A stretch of DNA of 14,609 nucleotides from Chlorobiota bacterium. GTDB taxonomy: Bacteria > Bacteroidota > Bacteroidia > Bacteroidales > JAADGE01. The notes beneath the pieces are model-generated. The model searched no databases, was not told where the DNA came from, and worked only from the letters and a program-made list of their open reading frames with translations. Both the position numbers and the translations under genes were made by a program. Shown in pieces: positions 6,696 to 13,988 of this stretch. Location of the stretch: assembly GCA_030592825.1 (NCBI GenBank), contig JAUVIG010000046.1, forward strand, positions 1 to 14,609. The letters are read 5' to 3'. The first letter of the stretch is position 1. The number at the start of each line of letters is the position of its first letter.

Positions 6696-7125
6696 AAATA
6701 AACAAATAGGATTTCAATTAATAAATATAGCAACAGAGCAATTTGCAATTATTCAAGATGCATTTGATAAATCAATTAAAGAAATTACATTCTCTGTTAA
6801 TATTGACTTTGGTGTTAATAAAGAAGAAAGAGTAATTGCTTCTGTTGTAAAAATACAATTTGAACAAAAAAAATCTACATTTTTAATAATTGAAATTTCA
6901 AATCATTACAACATTGAACAATCAGGATGGGATGAAATGAATACGGATGATAAGAATAAAATCATTATTCCGAAAGGCTTTGCAACACACCTGCTCGTAC
7001 TGACAATCGGAACTTTAAGAGGTGTATTACACGCAAAAACAGAAAATACAGAATTTAATCAATTTGTTTTACCTACTTTAAATATTTCTGAACTTATACA
7101 ATCCGATATTGAATTAACTTTCTAA
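6682..7125 (+). CDS. SecB-like chaperone of the toxin-antitoxin-chaperone module
   Basis: 147 residues from ATG 6682; a TTG eight codons earlier (6658) is possible but less likely. No sequence motif is absolute in this family, but the pattern agrees with SecB: alternating strands (EITFSVNIDFGV, VIASVVKIQF, TFLIIEISNHYNIE), then IIIPKGFATHLLVLTIGTLRGVL, corresponding to the SecB helix carrying an Arg-Gly, and a final LPTLNISELI that mirrors the SecB segment APVNFDALF. Length is close to E. coli SecB (155). SecB-like chaperones in such operons bind the antitoxin tail and protect it from proteolysis, and some of these systems defend against phage. The overlap with the antitoxin gene supports a joint role. 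A general export SecB is less likely given the context. Confidence 0.6.
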   Translation: MENAKNKQIGFQLINIATEQFAIIQDAFDKSIKEITFSVNIDFGVNKEERVIASVVKIQFEQKKSTFLIIEISNHYNIEQSGWDEMNTDDKNKIIIPKGFATHLLVLTIGTLRGVLHAKTENTEFNQFVLPTLNISELIQSDIELTF

Positions 7126-7138
7126 TAAAATGCAAACA

Positions 7139-7215
7139 CCTTAAAGCCCCCCGTTCGGACTAGGCTCCTGCCTCGTTCGTAATATCCTGTCTTTTAAGGG
7201 AAAGGGTTTAAGCCC
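7139..7215. repeat. GC-richer structured patch, possible REP-like element or terminator
   Basis: This patch is clearly richer in GC than its surroundings. CCTTAAA (7139-7145) pairs with TTTAAGG (7193-7199). Inside are AGGC/GCCT around TCCT (7162-7173) and a CGTTCG repeated on either side (7152-7157 and 7174-7179). GGGTTTAAGCCC (7204-7215) can alternatively pair with CTTAAAGCCC at 7140-7149. It begins 13 bases after the SecB-like stop, so it could end the operon, but it lacks a U tract. I do not recognise it as a known RNA. Confidence 0.35.
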
Positions 7216-7322
7216 GTGTTCTGCCCAGTTAGTTTCGTTTCATAATATACCGGCGATGAAAAGAAAAAATACAAAACAAAATTATTTTTGCAAGTATTTT
7301 TTTATAAAACCAAGATTTTTTA

Positions 7323-7330
7323 TAGTTTTG
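7323..7330 (+). promoter_or_regulatory. -7 promoter element for the STAS-like gene
   Basis: TAGTTTTG is a full match to TAnnTTTG, and the same eight bases form the -7 element ahead of the restriction-modification gene. The base run 19 bases upstream is TTTT rather than TTTG. It lies 25 bases before ATG 7356. Confidence 0.4.
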
Positions 7331-7355
7331 AAGTTGATGCTTTATATTTAATATA

Positions 7356-7739
7356 ATGAAAAACAAATACCGAATTGATACTGAAAATAAAATAATAACA
7401 GAAACATGGGACAAAAAGGCTTCTCTTGATGATTATTTGTTATTAAAGAAAGCGGAATTATCTGATCCGCTTTATAACCCAAATTTTGATGTTATTAACG
7501 ATTTACGTGAAGTTGATATAAAATATAATGAGGATGAACTCAACCAAATCATTAAATTTTTTCTTGATAATATTGACAAAATCGGGAAAAGAAAAAGTGC
7601 ATTAATTACAAAAAATCCTGAACAAGTTGCCGGTTCTGTGATGTTCGGAATTAAAAGTAAATCTTTACCAATAAATGTTAGGGTATTCTCAACACCGGAA
7701 GCTGCTCTTAAATGGATTTCAGAAAAAAAAAAAAAGTAA
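7356..7739 (+). CDS. SpoIIAA/STAS-like small cytoplasmic protein
   Basis: A 127-residue protein without signal peptide or membrane segment. The arrangement of an opening strand pair (YRIDTENKIITETWDKKA), VINDLREVDI, an amphipathic helix, SALITKNPEQVAGSVMFG, and NVRVFSTPEAALKWI at the end resembles the SpoIIAA-like (STAS/SEC14) proteins common in Bacteroidota, whose ligand and role are mostly unknown. It is a single gene with its own promoter, convergent with the LytTR gene. The last codons contain thirteen consecutive A (7723-7735), so length change there would alter only the C-terminal lysines and stop. Family assignment is by overall pattern. Confidence 0.5.
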   Translation: MKNKYRIDTENKIITETWDKKASLDDYLLLKKAELSDPLYNPNFDVINDLREVDIKYNEDELNQIIKFFLDNIDKIGKRKSALITKNPEQVAGSVMFGIKSKSLPINVRVFSTPEAALKWISEKKKK

Positions 7740-7741
7740 TA

Positions 7742-7812
7742 ATCAACAAATCCTCGGCAAAATTATTCTCCCGAAATCATATCAATGATTCGGGTTGTTC
7801 CTGTTATGGTTT
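7742..7812 (-). pseudogene. Degenerate copy of the 3' end of hypE
   Basis: This stretch matches the end of the intact hypE in the same orientation. Nineteen bases (7742-7760) are identical to 12372-12390, covering the hypE stop and RIC codons. Sixteen bases (7770-7785) are identical to 12398-12413. Read on the minus strand it gives GTTRIIDMIS against GTTRIVDMIS in hypE, then a shift of two bases, then LPRIC and the stop. The remnant lies between the LytTR gene and the STAS-like gene. The two copies are direct repeats bracketing the receptor, kinase and regulator genes. Confidence 0.75.
7770..7794. terminator. Hairpin between convergent genes, formed within the hypE relic
   Basis: CCCGAAATCAT (7770-7780) pairs with ATGATTCGGG (7785-7794), giving ten pairs, one bulged A and an ATCA loop. 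It lies between the ends of the STAS-like gene and the LytTR gene and could end transcription from both sides. U-richness after the stem is modest (TTGTTCCTGTT on plus, AATAATTTT on minus). Confidence 0.5.
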
Positions 7813-7814
7813 CT

Positions 7815-8573
7815 TTAATTATTTAACCAATTTTTAAATTCGTTAGAGCGTTTATGACTTATATAAATATCTTCCTGTACGCCGGGTGTTAATTCTATTT
7901 TAATTCTGCTTTTTGCTATTCTATACATGCTTTTTATAGAACTGATACTAATTATATATTTTCTGTTTATTCGAAGAAATTTTTCAGGAGAGAGTAATGT
8001 TTCCAATTCGTTAAGAGAATAATCTAATGCTGAATTAATATCATCTTTTGTTTTCAAAAAAACATTCTTCTCAAAAATATAGAAATATGCAATGTCATCA
8101 ACATCAAAAACTTTAATTTTATTTCCGACAGATGTAACAAATCTTTTCTTGTATTTATGTTGACTGTTTTCAATGCTTTCGATTAAAGATGCGAAATTAA
8201 ATTCTTCGTGTTTCTTTGTTTTAAATAATCGTTTATATTTGTTTATGCTATGTTTTAATTTTTCAATATCAACAGGTTTTAAAATATAATCAACACTGTT
8301 TAGTTTAAAAGCTTTTACGGCATATTGATCGTATGCGGTAATAAAGATAACCGGAGTAAGTACCTCAATTTTTTCAAATATTTTAAAACATAAACCGTCT
8401 GATAAATGTATATCTAAAAAAATTAAATCGACTTCGATATTTTGAAGCCGGTTTATTGTATCTCGTATTGTTCCGATTTTTTCAACTACGTTTATTGTAT
8501 TGTCAATTTTATATAACAAACTTTGAAGATTATCGGCAACAAGTTTTTCGTCTTCAACAATTAGTACATTCAT
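7815..8573 (-). CDS. LytTR-family response regulator
   Basis: 252 residues. The receiver domain (1-120) has E7/D8 in LIVEDEK, phosphoacceptor D54 in IFLDIHLSDG, T79 in FITAYDQYA and K99 in DYILKPVD, so all key residues are present. A LytTR DNA-binding domain follows (about 145-250: KIKVFDVDDIAYFYIFEKNV, then KFLRINRKYIIS). Such regulators bind short direct repeats upstream of target genes. The partner is the LytS-like kinase 176 bases upstream on the same strand, and likely targets include the receptor gene that starts the operon. ATG start at 8573. Confidence 0.9.
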   Translation of the reverse strand: MNVLIVEDEKLVADNLQSLLYKIDNTINVVEKIGTIRDTINRLQNIEVDLIFLDIHLSDGLCFKIFEKIEVLTPVIFITAYDQYAVKAFKLNSVDYILKPVDIEKLKHSINKYKRLFKTKKHEEFNFASLIESIENSQHKYKKRFVTSVGNKIKVFDVDDIAYFYIFEKNVFLKTKDDINSALDYSLNELETLLSPEKFLRINRKYIISISSIKSMYRIAKSRIKIELTPGVQEDIYISHKRSNEFKNWLNN

Positions 8574-8619
8574 ATTTCATTATGCTGTTAAGGTAAATTA
8601 TAAACAAAAATGTGATTCA

Positions 8620-8670
8620 ATTGTTGCATTGCTGAATTGTTAAATTGTTAAAAAACAGCAATGCAGCAAT
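8620..8670. repeat. Inverted repeat in the kinase-regulator gap
   Basis: ATTGTTGCATTGCTG (8620-8634) and CAGCAATGCAGCAAT (8656-8670) form a 15-pair stem with one G-U pair on the plus strand, with AATTGTTAAATTGTTAAAAAA in the loop region and further AACAAT motifs on the right to about 8687. The interval has no gene. It looks like a dispersed low-complexity intergenic repeat; on the transcribed minus strand one pair is lost. It could influence relative expression of kinase and regulator. Confidence 0.55.
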
Positions 8671-8749
8671 TAAACAATGGAACAATTTGATACTTTATTA
8701 ATTCCAGATAATAATGAAATTTTTATACTTAAACTCTGCTGCTAAAACA

Positions 8750-9784
8750 CTATAAAACTATCTTTTGTTTCTTTAAAATAGGTATTTCAGCAATAAATTC
8801 TTTATCCTTTTCGTAAAACATCGGTTTTCTGTCAGATATAAGTCTGTATCTTTCTGTTAGGTTTCTTAATCCTACATTAAAAGATTCTTCCTCATTATCA
8901 ATTCGTTGTATGTTGTTTTTAACTGTAATATACTCATTTGTATTACTTATTTCTACGAATAAAGGGTATTTATCTGATATTTCGTTATGTTTTATGGCGT
9001 TTTCAATTAAAATTTGAATCGAAAAAGGTAACACATAATATCCTGAAACTTTTTCTCTTATGTTGTTCGCTATTTTTAAATTATTACTGTATCTCATTTT
9101 TTGCAGGAAAATATACGAGTTTACAAAATCAATTTCTTCTTTTATTTCCACAATATTTTTATCTCTGAATTCTAAAGTATATCTGAAAATATCAGACAGT
9201 TTATTTACAAAAATTACAGCTTTTTCGGGTTCAACCGGAATTATTGAAGACAATATACTTAAACTGTTAAATAAAAAATGAGGATTCAGTTGATTTTTTA
9301 ATCCGTCCAATTGAGATTGAATAATTTCTTTTTCAAGTTTTGAAGATAAAACAAGTGATTCTTTCCATTTATTAAAAATAAAAATTCCTTCGTGTATTGA
9401 TGTTGTAAAAAATGATACTAAAACTACAGCAACATGTACACCTGTCATATTTTGCCAATAGTTATCGGACAAACGACTGAAAGACAAGTGTATCAGATAC
9501 AGCAAAGCAATTATAAAAACTGACAATATTGATAAATAAAGAAAATTAACCGCAATATGAATAAATATATTTTTCTCGAAAGGAAACCTATGCCAGATAT
9601 AAGAAACAACTCTAATGCTTCCTTCCCAAAAGACAAAAGTCATAATTACCGAAATAACAATCCAAAGCAATAAACCTTTTATGTCTGATTTATCGTAAAA
9701 AATAACAGGCATAATAATTCCGATAAAGAATATGCTTATCAGGCGTATTAAATTGTCATTCAATTTTATTTTTATGCTTCTCAA
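8750..9784 (-). CDS. LytS/YehU-type sensor histidine kinase
   Basis: 344 residues. About four membrane segments occupy residues 12-135, with no large periplasmic domain. The His_kinase domain follows: phospho-acceptor H169 in QLNPHFLFNSL, the N-box ENAIKHN with N262, and a short ATP lid with NVGLRNLTERY at 303-313. It would phosphorylate the LytTR regulator encoded next. The start is TTG at 9784, overlapping the receptor stop as TTGA, which implies translational coupling. The next in-frame Met (residue 25) would cut into the first membrane segment, so TTG is preferred. Confidence 0.88.
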   Translation of the reverse strand: MRSIKIKLNDNLIRLISIFFIGIIMPVIFYDKSDIKGLLLWIVISVIMTFVFWEGSIRVVSYIWHRFPFEKNIFIHIAVNFLYLSILSVFIIALLYLIHLSFSRLSDNYWQNMTGVHVAVVLVSFFTTSIHEGIFIFNKWKESLVLSSKLEKEIIQSQLDGLKNQLNPHFLFNSLSILSSIIPVEPEKAVIFVNKLSDIFRYTLEFRDKNIVEIKEEIDFVNSYIFLQKMRYSNNLKIANNIREKVSGYYVLPFSIQILIENAIKHNEISDKYPLFVEISNTNEYITVKNNIQRIDNEEESFNVGLRNLTERYRLISDRKPMFYEKDKEFIAEIPILKKQKIVL

Positions 9785-12171
9785 AACTGTATTTTATATG
9801 ACATTACAGGAAAAAACCCTGTTTGATAACTTGTTATTATTTCATCGCTGCCGGGATCATAGTCTTGTGAAAAAATATTTTTATGATCGGTTATATTCAT
9901 TATTTCAACAGAAAATGTTTGATTTAATTTTGCTGAATTTTTCTTATACGAAATTTTAAAATCCAATCTGAAAAAATTATCATATTTATTTATATACGCA
10001 TTATCATAATCGTATTCTGTCTTTCCGGATAATTCAGAAGCATCAAAATTAACAGGAATATAACGCCTTCCGCCGGCAAAAACATTTCTTAAATTAATGC
10101 TCAAAGTGTTATTATGTTTACCAAGCTGTACATTATATCCGCATAAAGCATTTATAACAAAATTACCGTTAAAAGCAGAATTTCGTTCTATATTATCACT
10201 TCCTTTATACTTTGACTCAAAAATAGAACTTGTAAGAAGAAAATAATAATTTTTACTCAAAAACTTTTCTATTGTCAGTTCTATTCCGTAATTTTTTCCT
10301 GTTCCTTCATTAACCAAACTATCAATTTTTTTACTATAAAAATCAGCACCGTAATTTATCATTGAAAAATATGATTCTTTTTGTTCAACCGGGATATTAT
10401 ACAGATATTGATAATATGTTTCAATTTTTAATCTTAAATTTTTTGTCGGTAAATAATCATATCCTAAAACAATTTGATGACTTTTTGAAAAACCCATATC
10501 TTGGTTTGTTTTAACATAATTAAAAGCTGCAGAATCAATCAAAGTTTCTGTAAAATAATTTATTCTTGCTTGTAATTGCGAATGCATTCCGTATCCAAAA
10601 CTCAAAGATTGTTTTTCCGTAAGTTCTTTTTTTATACTTACTCTTGGTTCTATAGAATAGTCTCCGTTCAAATTAAATTGTTGAAAATGTATTCCTCCTG
10701 AAAATGTAAAATTATCTGAAAATTTGTAAAGCCATTTCAAATAAGATTGAAATAATCCGAGTTGCCCTTTAGTATTTGTCAAATTTATAAAATTATCAAT
10801 ATCCGATTCATAATATTCATCAAAATAACTGATTTCATATGTATCGTATGATAATCCGAGATATAAATTATTTTTCACATTGAGTTTTTTCGTCAACCTT
10901 CCTGAAAAAGAGTATTTTACTTCTGAATATTCATCATTGTAATATCTTTGGAAATTTCCGTCATCTTTTAGTGAATCCACATCATTTTTCGAGCGACAAC
11001 CCGAAACTGTAATGTTTGTATTTAATTTCAATGTATTATTAAAAAAATATTTATGCGATAAACCTGTAACTCCCATATCAGAGCCGTAGTTTACTTTCGT
11101 TTTGTCAAGAACTTCCGATGTATATGCACCTCCGTCTTCTGCATCCTCATCTTTTACGGCTATTTTCATACTGCTTAAACCTCCGATACCAAAAATTGAA
11201 AATATACCCGCTTTAGATGTTGGAAAATTTAATTTGAATGATAAATCTTGATATTCAGGGATACCTCCATAGCTGTTAAAGCCGATTGCATCCATCAAAT
11301 TCATCATAGTATATCGATAATTAATTAAATATGAAGCTTTTTTATTTTTTACAAAAGGTCCTTCGGCACCAAGTTCAAAACCGTTAAATCCGAATTGAGC
11401 CATATATTCTCTTTTTTTATTATTCCCCTTACGCATTTTTAAATCAAACACACCCGATATGGCATTTCCGTATTCAGCAGGAAAAGCTCCGGTATAGAAA
11501 TCTGAATTTGTCAGTAAATTATTATTTAAAATAGATATAGACCCTCCCGTTGTACCAAGGGTCCCATAATGATTAGGATTAGGAATATCCACACCTTCTA
11601 ATCTCCACAAAAGACCGAGAGGTGAATTTCCTCTTATTATAATATCATTTCTTTGGTCGCCTGCAGCAACAATTCCGGCATAATTTGATACCATACGGGC
11701 AGGATCGCCCCATGTTCCGGCGTATTTTTCAGTTTCGGCAACAGTAAAAGATCTTGCACTAACCAATGCAGTTTCATTTAAAGGTAAGTCTTTTCTTGAA
11801 AAGGCTTTAATTACAACTTCGTCTAATCTTATAATATTTTCTGTTAACTCAATTTTTAAAACAGTTTCTTTTCCGCTTGAAACATAAATATCTCTTAAAG
11901 AAACCGACTTATAGCCTATACAACTTATCAATAAATCACGTCTTCCTACCGGGATATTTTCTAATTCAAAATTTCCGTCAGAATCTGTAACAGTTCCTGT
12001 TTGAGGGTTTGAATTTACCAACATAACATATACTCCGGGCAGAGGTGCATTAAAATTATTATCAACAACACATCCTCTGATTGTTTGCTTATACTTTGAT
12101 TGTGCAAAACTTGAATATCCAAATATAAAGACAAAAATCAAGATTAAATAAAAAGAACCAAACTTCTTCAT
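9781..12171 (-). CDS. TonB-dependent receptor with carboxypeptidase-regulatory-like domain
   Basis: 796 residues. A signal peptide (1-23, cleavage after SSFA) is followed by a CarboxypepD_reg-like beta domain (about 28-112: GCVVDNNFNAPLPGVYVML, then VTDSDGNFELENIPVG), a plug domain (about 116-240, with NDIIIRGNSPLGLLWRLEGV and AEYGNAISGVFDLKMRKGN) and a beta-barrel ending in the terminal Phe (SYKIQF) expected for BamA-dependent assembly. It is an outer-membrane transporter or sensor for an unknown ligand. No SusD partner is adjacent, which argues against a classic polysaccharide-utilisation receptor. It is the first gene of an operon with a histidine kinase (4-nt overlap) and LytTR regulator, suggesting its expression is set by that system. 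Length is in the normal range. Confidence 0.88.
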   Translation of the reverse strand: MKKFGSFYLILIFVFIFGYSSFAQSKYKQTIRGCVVDNNFNAPLPGVYVMLVNSNPQTGTVTDSDGNFELENIPVGRRDLLISCIGYKSVSLRDIYVSSGKETVLKIELTENIIRLDEVVIKAFSRKDLPLNETALVSARSFTVAETEKYAGTWGDPARMVSNYAGIVAAGDQRNDIIIRGNSPLGLLWRLEGVDIPNPNHYGTLGTTGGSISILNNNLLTNSDFYTGAFPAEYGNAISGVFDLKMRKGNNKKREYMAQFGFNGFELGAEGPFVKNKKASYLINYRYTMMNLMDAIGFNSYGGIPEYQDLSFKLNFPTSKAGIFSIFGIGGLSSMKIAVKDEDAEDGGAYTSEVLDKTKVNYGSDMGVTGLSHKYFFNNTLKLNTNITVSGCRSKNDVDSLKDDGNFQRYYNDEYSEVKYSFSGRLTKKLNVKNNLYLGLSYDTYEISYFDEYYESDIDNFINLTNTKGQLGLFQSYLKWLYKFSDNFTFSGGIHFQQFNLNGDYSIEPRVSIKKELTEKQSLSFGYGMHSQLQARINYFTETLIDSAAFNYVKTNQDMGFSKSHQIVLGYDYLPTKNLRLKIETYYQYLYNIPVEQKESYFSMINYGADFYSKKIDSLVNEGTGKNYGIELTIEKFLSKNYYFLLTSSIFESKYKGSDNIERNSAFNGNFVINALCGYNVQLGKHNNTLSINLRNVFAGGRRYIPVNFDASELSGKTEYDYDNAYINKYDNFFRLDFKISYKKNSAKLNQTFSVEIMNITDHKNIFSQDYDPGSDEIITSYQTGFFPVMSYKIQF

Positions 12172-12181
12172 AACATTAAAC

Positions 12182-12242
12182 TATCAGTTAGAAATTAATT
12201 AAATATTATTGTAAAAATATATCTAACTGATAATTAAATAAA
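12182..12242. promoter_or_regulatory. 11-bp perfect inverted repeat upstream of the receptor operon
   Basis: TATCAGTTAGA (12182-12192) and TCTAACTGATA (12232-12242) are perfect inverted arms with centres 50 bp apart, about five helical turns. The proximal arm lies 10 bases from the receptor start codon. The AT-rich interval between them probably contains the promoter. This placement fits an operator, possibly for the LytTR regulator, or arms of a long RNA stem in the leader. No TAnnTTTG match is seen nearby. Confidence 0.5.
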
Positions 12243-12372
12243 AAGAATTGTTCCGAAACAGGAAGATATTAGTCTGAAGACGGAAATACGGTGTTTGTAA
12301 TTATTTACTGTATGAAATAAATAAATATTAGCATTGAATATTTAATATCTGAACGATTAACCCAATATTACA

Positions 12373-13440
12373 TCAACAAATCCTCGGCAATTGCTCCCCC
12401 GAAATCATATCAACTATTCTCGTTGTGCCAATTGATGTTTTCAACTTAACTATTTTATCATCACTGTCTTGTACTTCTCCAATTATTGCTGCATCTTTGC
12501 CGTATTCACTTTTTTTCACAACTTCCAAAACTTTTCCGGCATCTTCTTCTCCCACAAAAATCAAAAGTTTACCTTCGTTAGCAACATAGAGAGGATCAAG
12601 GCCAAGCATTTCACATACTCCTTTTACATCTTCTCGAAGAGGAATCTTATCTTCATACAACATAATTCCTTTTCCGGAAGAAGAAGCAATTTCATTTAAA
12701 GCACTTGCCAAACCGCCTCTGGTTGGGTCTCTTAATACATTTATTTTATTTGAAATCTTCAGTATATCTTTTACCATATGATTTAACGGAGCAGTATCGC
12801 TTTCAATTTCAGTCTCAAACTCTAATCCTGCCCTTAAAGACATAATACTTATACCGTGATCAGCAATATTACCGCTTACAATTATCTTATCTCCGGGTTT
12901 GCAATTTTCAGGTGATATATTCACGCCTTCTTTAACATAACCAACTCCTGAAGTATTAATGAATATCTTATCTCCCTTTCCTTTTTCAACAACTTTGGTA
13001 TCTCCGGTAACTATCATTACACCTGCTTTATCGGCTGCAAACTTTACGGATTGAACGATCTTCCATAAAGTCTCCATAGGCAAACCTTCCTCAATAATGA
13101 ATCCTAATGAAAGATATTCAGGAACAGCACCGCAACAAGCCAGATCATTTACGGTTCCGTAAACGGCAAGTTCACCTATGTTTCCTCCCGGAAAAAATAT
13201 CGGTTGAACAACAAATGAATCCGTTGAAAATGCCATTCTTCCTTTTTCAGAATTAAAAACAGCACCATCATGCATTTTATTTAAATAATCATTATCAAAT
13301 TCTGAAAAAAACATCTTTTCAATTAATTTATTCGATAATGACCCGCCGCCGCCGTGTGCAAGCATAACTTTGTCATATTCCGTAATAGGAATAGGGCAAG
13401 TTGCATTTAGATTTAGTTTTTTTTTGCTCACAAGTTTCAA
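12373..13440 (-). CDS. hypE: Hydrogenase expression/formation protein HypE
   Basis: 355 residues, the usual HypE length. HypE is an ATP-dependent enzyme of the PurM/AIR-synthase superfamily that dehydrates a carbamoyl group placed by HypF on its C-terminal cysteine to a thiocyanate, the source of cyanide ligands in [NiFe] hydrogenase. The C-terminal PRIC motif is intact (final Cys 355). Other visible motifs are LAHGGGGSLSNKLIE near 27-41, FSTDSFVVQP near 72, YGTVNDLACCGAVPEYLSLG near 93, VTGDTKVVEKG near 143 and DPTRGGLASALNEIA near 240. The start must be TTG 13440 or GTG 13431, because an in-frame TAA, the stop of the upstream gene, lies one codon before. The gene follows that upstream gene by only three bases, so the two are co-transcribed. 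No other hyp gene is in the window. Confidence 0.93.
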   Translation of the reverse strand: MKLVSKKKLNLNATCPIPITEYDKVMLAHGGGGSLSNKLIEKMFFSEFDNDYLNKMHDGAVFNSEKGRMAFSTDSFVVQPIFFPGGNIGELAVYGTVNDLACCGAVPEYLSLGFIIEEGLPMETLWKIVQSVKFAADKAGVMIVTGDTKVVEKGKGDKIFINTSGVGYVKEGVNISPENCKPGDKIIVSGNIADHGISIMSLRAGLEFETEIESDTAPLNHMVKDILKISNKINVLRDPTRGGLASALNEIASSSGKGIMLYEDKIPLREDVKGVCEMLGLDPLYVANEGKLLIFVGEEDAGKVLEVVKKSEYGKDAAIIGEVQDSDDKIVKLKTSIGTTRIVDMISGEQLPRIC

Positions 13441-13443
13441 TTT

Positions 13444-13956
13444 TTATTCTTCCGATTTCTTCAATAATTTATCAACATCTTTCAATAGTTCTTCTTCCTT
13501 TGATTTATAGCTTGAACTTTTAACAGAAACTTCTTTTTTATCATTATCCAGCCACTTTATCATCTTTTTGCAATAGAAATAATATCTGTTTTCTTCTTTT
13601 GTTATTTTTCTGTCATCGGTCTCAACATATATTGGAACGCTGTAATTTTCTGTTTCCTGAAATACAAAAAACAATTCATTATTCCTGAAATAAAAGCTGA
13701 ATTTCATATTTCCGGTTTCTCCGTAATATGCAACTTTAAACAAATCAATTTTTCCGTTCTTTTTGTAAAATGTTATTTCACCGCCTTCTGTACTTTCATC
13801 AGGATAATCAACCATTGATTTTTCGTAACTGTTAATATTAGATGTCAACTCTTTATACCAAGTTTTGATATCAGCAATTTTCTCAGTTTGCGACCTTTGT
13901 GCAAAAAGGTTTGTTATCGAAATTAAAGAGATAAATAAAATTATTGTTTTTTTCAT
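13444..13956 (-). CDS. Small secreted protein of unknown function
   Basis: 170 residues. A signal peptide is clear (MKKTIILFISLISITNLFAQ, cleavage near 19-20). The mature part has beta-rich segments (GEITFYKKNGKIDLFKVAYY, MKFSFYFRNNELFFVF, ENRYYFYCKKMIKWLD) and ends in a charged helix (EEELLKDVDKLLKKSEE). I do not recognise a family. The upstream AGGGGAATT before ATG 13956 is more Shine-Dalgarno-like than most starts here. It is encoded 32 bases after the aminotransferase gene and three before hypE, but the function of neither neighbour explains it. Confidence 0.7.
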   Translation of the reverse strand: MKKTIILFISLISITNLFAQRSQTEKIADIKTWYKELTSNINSYEKSMVDYPDESTEGGEITFYKKNGKIDLFKVAYYGETGNMKFSFYFRNNELFFVFQETENYSVPIYVETDDRKITKEENRYYFYCKKMIKWLDNDKKEVSVKSSSYKSKEEELLKDVDKLLKKSEE

Positions 13957-13988
13957 AATTCCCCTGTATTTAGATTTTCAATACTCAT

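Noticed and set aside
7723..7735. A run of thirteen A at the end of the STAS-like gene as a phase-variation switch
   Set aside because: It lies in the last codons, so length change alters only the terminal lysines and stop; unlikely to switch the protein on or off.
12469..12699. A plus-strand open frame opposite hypE
   Set aside because: Antisense shadow of a well-supported hypE, with no family resemblance.
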